Shown here piece by piece: positions 7,204-10,128 of a DNA stretch of 10,128 nt. The notes under the pieces were generated by a model. The model was not told the origin of the DNA, searched no databases, and saw only the letters and a program-made list of their open reading frames with translations. The DNA lies in contig CAYGDB010000020.1 of the NCBI GenBank assembly GCA_964348535.1, positions 1 through 10,128 of the forward strand, given 5' to 3'. Made by a program: the position numbers and the translations under genes. Source of the stretch: JBGPJO01 sp964348535. GTDB lineage: Bacteria > Patescibacteriota > Minisyncoccia > Phycocordibacterales > JAKFXT01. Position 1 is the first letter of the stretch, and each line of letters begins with the position of its first letter.

Positions 7204-7958
7204 TATCGCCCCAAAAATACTTTCGGATAAATCTCAATTCTGCCAACCGCGCTTTTAAATGGCTCCGGCCAAGTAAAAATAACTTCCTTGGAGGAACCTT
7301 TTGAAATCTCATCAATAACAGTTTGAGAAGCGGCAATGGCCGTATCTTTCTGGTCATACAAAATGGCAACCAACGAAATATCTTTTACGGAGAAAATACT
7401 CTCGTTTACAACACTTGCTGAGAGGCGAGGCCTGCCATCAGATTCTCCCAAAATGCTATTTTTTATACGCAGTTCAGGCTGGGAATCTAAACGCTCAAAA
7501 TCGGGACCGCCGATAAATTCAAAGAACGCTCTCTTCGGTGTTCTGTTACCGGTAGTTATAACTCCTTCAAAAATTGGAAAATCAGTATTAGGAAGAATGG
7601 TGGCAAAGCCGCGTCTTTCTTCTATCAGAATATTTCGGTCGTCGTAAAGTTTAAAAATATAAGGAACATCCTTGGCGCCCAAATTAAAATTTGAGTTGCT
7701 TATATAAGAGACGGCGCTGTAAACGCCATCTGAAACTTTGAACGAACGGGTCCAAAGAATTTGAAGAGGTGTGGTTCGTTCAAGACAAACTTTTTGACAA
7801 CCGCCATCGCAATCAACACCTTTTTCATCTTGATTTTGCTTACCGTCAAAACACGAGGGTTTGGGATATATGCTATAAAAAATTGGAATCGTAATAGCCA
7901 AAAAAATAATCAAAAAGATAAAAATATATAAAAATTTTCTTTTACCTGCCCAAGTCAT
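7203..7958 (-). CDS. Single-pass membrane protein with a cysteine-rich motif, unknown function
   Basis: I do not recognise a named family. A positively charged start and one hydrophobic helix (about 9-31) suggest an N-in anchor with the rest outside the cell. Just after the membrane comes a compact motif, C36-F-DG-x-x-N...E-x-GVD-C50-x-GG-C54-x-x-x-C58, seen in many secreted CPR proteins and likely to form disulfides or bind a metal ion. The remainder is beta-rich. It appears to contain two Ig-like modules; the second (about 180-235, with phrases like VVNESIFSVKDISLVAILYD) resembles FxLYD/CARDB-type domains. It is the first gene of a pair with rodA, joined by TAATG, so a role at the cell wall or in envelope assembly is a fair guess. 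There is no lipobox, so it is not a lipoprotein. No Shine-Dalgarno site is visible. Confidence 0.85.
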   Translation of the reverse strand: MTWAGKRKFLYIFIFLIIFLAITIPIFYSIYPKPSCFDGKQNQDEKGVDCDGGCQKVCLERTTPLQILWTRSFKVSDGVYSAVSYISNSNFNLGAKDVPYIFKLYDDRNILIEERRGFATILPNTDFPIFEGVITTGNRTPKRAFFEFIGGPDFERLDSQPELRIKNSILGESDGRPRLSASVVNESIFSVKDISLVAILYDQKDTAIAASQTVIDEISKGSSKEVIFTWPEPFKSAVGRIEIYPKVFLGR

Positions 7959-7963
7959 ATGAA

Positions 7964-7984
7964 TAGCTTATAGCTTATAGCTGT
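7964..7984. repeat. Heptanucleotide repeat, three units
   Basis: TAGCTTA, TAGCTTA and TAGCTGT follow each other in register from five bases ahead of the membrane-protein gene. Read on the minus strand the units give two TATAAG strings, which could serve as -10-like boxes for that gene, although no good -35 lies at the right distance. The same heptad family occurs at 9692-9726 inside 23S intron 1. Confidence 0.8.
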
Positions 7985-8044
7985 CAGGAGCAAGCTACAA
8001 AAATCAAATTGCCAGCACATAACCCACTATTATCAGGAAGATAC

Positions 8045-8072
8045 TAAGTTCTTTAAGTTGACGACTACCTAC
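8045..8072 (-). repeat. Direct copy of the 5S rRNA 3' end
   Basis: Twenty-eight bases repeat those at 8381-8408 with a single mismatch (8061 differs from 8397). The copied part covers the last 18 bases of 5S plus 10 bases of its downstream flank, so it is a DNA duplication rather than a conserved rRNA motif. A whole second 5S is not present: the 110 bases upstream on the minus strand do not align to the rest of the gene. Confidence 0.85.
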
Positions 8073-8127
8073 CTTATCCTCAAAGTGAAATGATACTAAT
8101 TTAGATTTATGATACCAAGTATGTAAT

Positions 8128-8159
8128 ATGGCCGATACTTCTTTCGAAATACCGGCCAT
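8128..8159 (-). other. 14-bp hairpin with a GAAA tetraloop
   Basis: On the minus strand ATGGCCGGTATTTC pairs with GAAGTATCGGCCAT around GAAA. All 14 positions pair, two of them as G-U wobbles that would be A-C mismatches on the plus strand. That, and the GNRA loop, point to a folded minus-strand RNA. There is no U tract after it, so it is not a terminator. It lacks the AGC triad and bulge of group II domain V. Confidence 0.7.
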
Positions 8160-8390
8160 TTTGATACGCACTTAATCCCGTAATACCTGTGGCCCAGATT
8201 TTCTTAACGTAATCCAAGACATGACGACGTTAAGTAATAAAAAGCCTATAGGAACAACGCTCCTTAAACACTAGAGTGTAAACTCTATTGCTGCAATGTT
8301 AACAAGCTTTTCGTAATGGTTCAATAGCTTGGAATCACCTTATGGCGGAAACTTCTCTGTCCCCAGTCGCAAAATTGGATTAAGTTCTTT

Positions 8391-8499
<109 letters not shown>

Positions 8500-8807
8500 A
8501 AAAAACTTAATTTATTATAGGTAATGTAATTTTGACAGGCAAAAACGAGCAACTTGTTTAGAGGTGACGCATAAGATTCCTAATGAGATCGACGGATTAG
8601 TACTCCTCGGCTTAAGCGCTTACGCGCATTACACCTAGAGCCTATCAACGTGGTCATCTTCCACGGGTCTGATCACGATTCCTAATCTTGAAGTTGGCTT
8701 CCCTCTTAGATGCTTTCAGAGGTTATCCATTCCCGACATAGCTACTCTGCAATGCCCTTGGCAGGACAGCAGATAGACCAGAGGTCAGTTCGTTTCGGTC
8801 CTCTCGT

Positions 8808-9622
8808 CACGTATCTCCCCTATTTCTAGGAGCGCAGACTATATCTTCACCCTTCTTCCAAAATTTAGAAGCGAGGGGTTGGCGTATTACCTATATAGCT
8901 CTGTCCCCGCTATCGCGAGCACTTTCTGAAACTATATAAGTCCGTTCTTCACTATATAGATAATGAAGAATCAAGTCGTTACGGGGTCAAACCCAAAATC
9001 GCAAATATTTCTTTTCTTGTTTTCTTTGTCTTGGTTGCATAATTTTCTTTCTGAATAACCAAGATATGATCAACAAGGTCAATAAACTGCTTTTTACTTA
9101 ACTTTTTAAACTTTGTAGATGAAAGGATTTTGCAAGCACTAATAAGCGCGTTGCTTTGAAGTTTTTTAAATTGGATATATGGTTGCAGACTTTTGAGAAT
9201 ATCTCTCACTTGTATGTATCCATTTATCCTCAGCTCGGTTATTCCATCATTTCTTTTGGAAATATAACCAATATCAAAAATCTCCCTTATCCAATACAAA
9301 GTTTTCTCATGCCGAGTATCTTGATAAAAACAGATGGTAGGCATAAATCGTATTCCGACTTTGCTATCCTTACGCTTCTTTATCTGAAGCATCAGGCTTC
9401 CATCACCATCAAGAAAACCAGCAATATATGCTAAGTTGATTTTAGATCGACTTCCCACGGTATTATCTTATCATTTTCTGGTCCTCAAGTAAATTCTCAT
9501 TACACCAACGGACCGTTGAAGTGTATTTGCCATTAAGAAAGAAACTGATTTAAGACTTCACCGTTATTAGCCACATTGTCATCACAAATTTCTTCGTGAA
9601 GTAGCAAGGCCCGTTTGGGCTT
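8808..9622 (-). mobile_element. Group I intron 2 (815 nt) in the 23S sarcin-ricin loop, with endonuclease ORF
   Basis: It interrupts 23S between U2656 and A2657. The upstream exon ends in CTAGT, the intron ends in G (8808), and the next exon starts ACGAGAGG; joining them restores the universal sarcin-ricin sequence. P1 is visible: exon TAGT and the first intron bases AAGCCC pair back to GGGC-C-CTTGCTA (near 9611-9601), which puts the required U-G wobble exactly at the 5' splice site. An S element AAGATATAGTCTG (8847-8835) has its P7 half ATAGTCTG pairing with CAGAGCTAT (8903-8895) with one bulged base, the group I P7 signature. A P-like element (AATAACGGTGAAGTC) lies upstream of the ORF, so the ORF sits within the ribozyme between the 5' core and P7. 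A 10-bp interrupted hairpin (8970-8945) follows the ORF. The subgroup is not assigned. Confidence 0.9.
8979..9458 (-). CDS. LAGLIDADG homing endonuclease, I-CreI-like, single motif
   Basis: A site-specific DNA endonuclease that would cut intronless 23S genes so that repair copies the intron in. The 159 residues carry one motif, YIAGFLDGDGS (11-21), with D19 matching I-CreI metal-binding D20, so it should act as a homodimer. The likeness to I-CreI runs the length of the protein: YQDTR with Q46 (Q47 in I-CreI), a GYISKR...DGITELRI strand pair, LQPYIQFKKLQSNA with K98, then the helical FIDLVDHI and TRKEI ends. It starts at a GTG (9458); the nearest in-frame alternatives would lose the motif or meet a stop. 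No Shine-Dalgarno site is near. It lies wholly inside intron 2. The expected target is the sarcin-ricin sequence, unlike I-CreI, whose own site is at 2593. All key residues are present, so it looks intact. Confidence 0.93.
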   Translation of the reverse strand: MGSRSKINLAYIAGFLDGDGSLMLQIKKRKDSKVGIRFMPTICFYQDTRHEKTLYWIREIFDIGYISKRNDGITELRINGYIQVRDILKSLQPYIQFKKLQSNALISACKILSSTKFKKLSKKQFIDLVDHILVIQKENYATKTKKTRKEIFAILGLTP

Positions 9623-9685
9623 ACTAGAAACAACTCTTCTCAAGAATCAACGCCTGCAGTAGATAGGAGACCAACCTGTCTCACG

Positions 9686-10075
9686 CAATAGTAGCTGTTA
9701 GCTTCTAGCTTCTAGCTTTCAGCTTAACAACACCGCGATTACTCGCGGGATCGGACTGTAACACTACCTTGCGACTTGAAGGGTTTAGCTTAAAGCGCGC
9801 AAGAATATCTAACATTCAGTCTCTACGGGTGAGTTTTTCCAAAAACTCATGCTGAGTCTTCGAAGTACTCTTCCCTCGGTATTGCCCTTCAATTTTGTTC
9901 AGGGTTTCACCGATATTAGTTAGCTTCTCATCTTACATTTCTGTAAAGTGCCGCCGTGATATTTGTTGGTTTTATCTTTTTTAATAGACGAAAAAACATT
10001 TTTATTTGATAACAATACTTCGAAGGGGTTCAAACGGTCCTACTCATGATTAATTTTAAATAATTCATGTTCAGA
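9686..10075 (-). ncRNA. Group I intron 1 (390 nt, no ORF) in 23S helix 93
   Basis: It lies after U2593 (exon ending ACCGT, 10076) and before C2594 (CGTGAGACAG from 9685), and ends in G (9686). All four core elements are present in order: P, AATATCGGTGAAACCC (9917-9902); Q, GGGCAATACCGAGGG (9888-9873 region); R, GTAGAGACTGAATG (9826-9813); S, TTACAGTCC (9761-9753 region). P7 forms between GACTG-A-A and TTACAGTC with one bulged A, and P3 between GCTAAC and GTTAG. P9 is a 6-bp stem with a GTAA loop (9748-9733). Between P9 and the 3' splice site lie five heptad repeats. The first 110 bases are AT-rich and fold with the exon. A short IGS candidate, GCGG near 9953, could pair with exon CCGT giving U-G at the splice site. 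No protein is encoded. Confidence 0.9.
9692..9726. repeat. Heptanucleotide repeat, five units, inside intron 1
   Basis: TAGCTGT, TAGCTTC, TAGCTTC, TAGCTTT and CAGCTTA run in exact 7-base register. The array sits between the P9 hairpin and the 3' splice site of intron 1, ending five bases from the terminal G. It shares the TAGCTT/TAGCTGT units with the array at 7964-7984. Tolerance of an insertion at this peripheral point is plausible for a group I ribozyme. Confidence 0.85.
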
Positions 10076-10088
10076 ACGGTTTGAACCC
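10026..10088 (-). other. Long hairpin spanning the intron 1 5' splice site
   Basis: Exon bases GGGTTCAAAC (10088-10079) pair perfectly with intron bases GTTTGAACCC (10035-10026). After one C-C mismatch the stem continues through the splice site (10077-10072 with 10037-10042, two G-U wobbles), then after a 2x2 loop with CATGA/TCATG and TTA/TAA around an AT-rich loop. The wobbles again favour minus-strand RNA. The splice-site U10076 pairs with A here, while the next U (10075) makes the U-G pair. Confidence 0.7.
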
Positions 10089-10128
10089 AGCTCACGTACC
10101 TTTTTAATTGGCGAACAGCCAAACCCTT

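Larger units (their letters stand above)
7985..8380 (-). other. Gene-free, hairpin-rich segment downstream of 5S
   Basis: No ORF worth calling lies between the membrane-protein gene and 5S. Read on the minus strand (rRNA direction), five stems follow one another: 8364-8347 (GGGGAC/GTTTCC), 8331-8303 (CAAGCT/AGCTTG), 8287-8272 (TAGAGT/ACTCTA, loop TTAC), 8234-8203 (CTTAACGT/ACGTTAAG) and 8159-8128 (14 bp capped by GAAA). A 28-base copy of the 5S tail follows at 8072-8045. Short 5S-like strings also occur: ACAGAGAAGTT at 8360-8350 and ACTTAACGTCGT at 8232-8221, the latter with one mismatch. The segment may be a decayed and rearranged extra 5S copy, a structured RNA, or both. I see no convincing rRNA terminator; the best candidate is a weak 4-bp stem before CTTTTTATT near 8245. 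Confidence 0.4.
8576..10128 (-). rRNA. rrl: 23S ribosomal RNA, 3' part, split into three exons (5' end outside window)
   Basis: The minus strand carries domains V-VI. Exon 1 (10128-10076, 53 nt) matches E. coli 2541-2593 base for base in length and includes the A-loop GGCTGTTCGCC and U2584/U2585. Exon 2 (9685-9623, 63 nt) equals 2594-2656 and includes A2602. Exon 3 (8807 to about 8576) begins with ACGAGAGGACC, the second half of the sarcin-ricin loop, and ends past GTACTAAT with the usual 20 or so bases. Helix 93, built from exons 1 and 2, is intact: relative to E. coli, pair 2588-2606 is A-U instead of G-C and 2590-2604 is C-G instead of A-U, so changes on the two exons compensate. The 3' end is placed by analogy and may be off by several bases. 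Two group I introns separate the exons. Confidence 0.95.

Noticed and set aside
8128..8159. Group II intron domain V
   Set aside because: The length and GAAA loop fit, but the catalytic AGC triad and the 2-nt bulge are absent, and there is no reverse transcriptase or domain VI.
8045..8160. A second complete 5S rRNA gene
   Set aside because: Only the 3' 18 bases match; the 5' half of helix I and loops A-C do not align upstream of it.
8500..8575. tRNA gene in the 23S-5S spacer
   Set aside because: The spacer is AT-rich, about 76 bases, without a T-loop motif or cloverleaf pairing.
10075..10076. Placing the intron 1 5' splice site one base later, after U10075
   Set aside because: It would give the U-G pair in the long hairpin, but the spliced product would carry an extra U, or need an intron not ending in G. 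The junction after U10076 restores the consensus GUCGUGAGAC.

Overview
The window looks like a piece of a small-genome bacterium of the Candidate Phyla Radiation (Patescibacteria, most likely a Parcubacteria/Microgenomates-type lineage). The reasons are: 23S rRNA split by group I introns, one with a LAGLIDADG endonuclease; a short SecD; tightly packed or overlapping genes with poor Shine-Dalgarno sites; and a membrane protein with the C-x-DG-x-x-N...GVDC-x-GGC cysteine motif common in that group. TGA is used as a stop (secD, secF), so the recoded UGA=Gly lineages are unlikely. The phylum call is inference; only the gene content is seen.

Layout. 1-394: a promoter, a strongly structured RNA of about 240 nt on the + strand and its intrinsic terminator; I could not assign it to a family. 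395-4974, minus strand: a polyprenyl-phosphate sugar-1-phosphate transferase, an extended-SDR nucleotide-sugar epimerase, secD and secF. 5045-6043, plus strand: a GT4 glycosyltransferase, divergent from the sugar transferase, apparently sharing a -10 box with it, and convergent with rodA through overlapping stop codons. 6040-7958, minus: a single-pass membrane protein with a cysteine motif, coupled (TAATG) to rodA. 7959-8390: gene-free DNA with several hairpins and a second copy of the 5S 3' end. 8391-8499, minus: 5S rRNA. 8576-10128, minus: the 3' part of 23S rRNA (E. coli equivalent 2541 to the 3' end) in three exons.

The genes make an envelope-building neighbourhood: lipid-linked glycan initiation (sugar transferase, epimerase, GT4), protein export (SecDF) and rod-shape peptidoglycan synthesis (RodA). 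They sit next to an rRNA operon whose 23S is interrupted in two of its most functionally critical sites. Intron 1 (390 nt, no ORF) lies after U2593 in helix 93 beside the peptidyl-transferase centre. Intron 2 (815 nt, with an I-CreI-like endonuclease) lies after U2656, inside the sarcin-ricin loop. Both show the paired P7 strands of group I ribozymes and end in G.

The observations I rate highest are the sarcin-ricin-loop intron, the paired introns themselves, the unassigned RNA at the left end, a heptanucleotide repeat family found both in intron 1 and ahead of the membrane-protein gene, and the duplicated 5S tail bordering a hairpin-rich segment.
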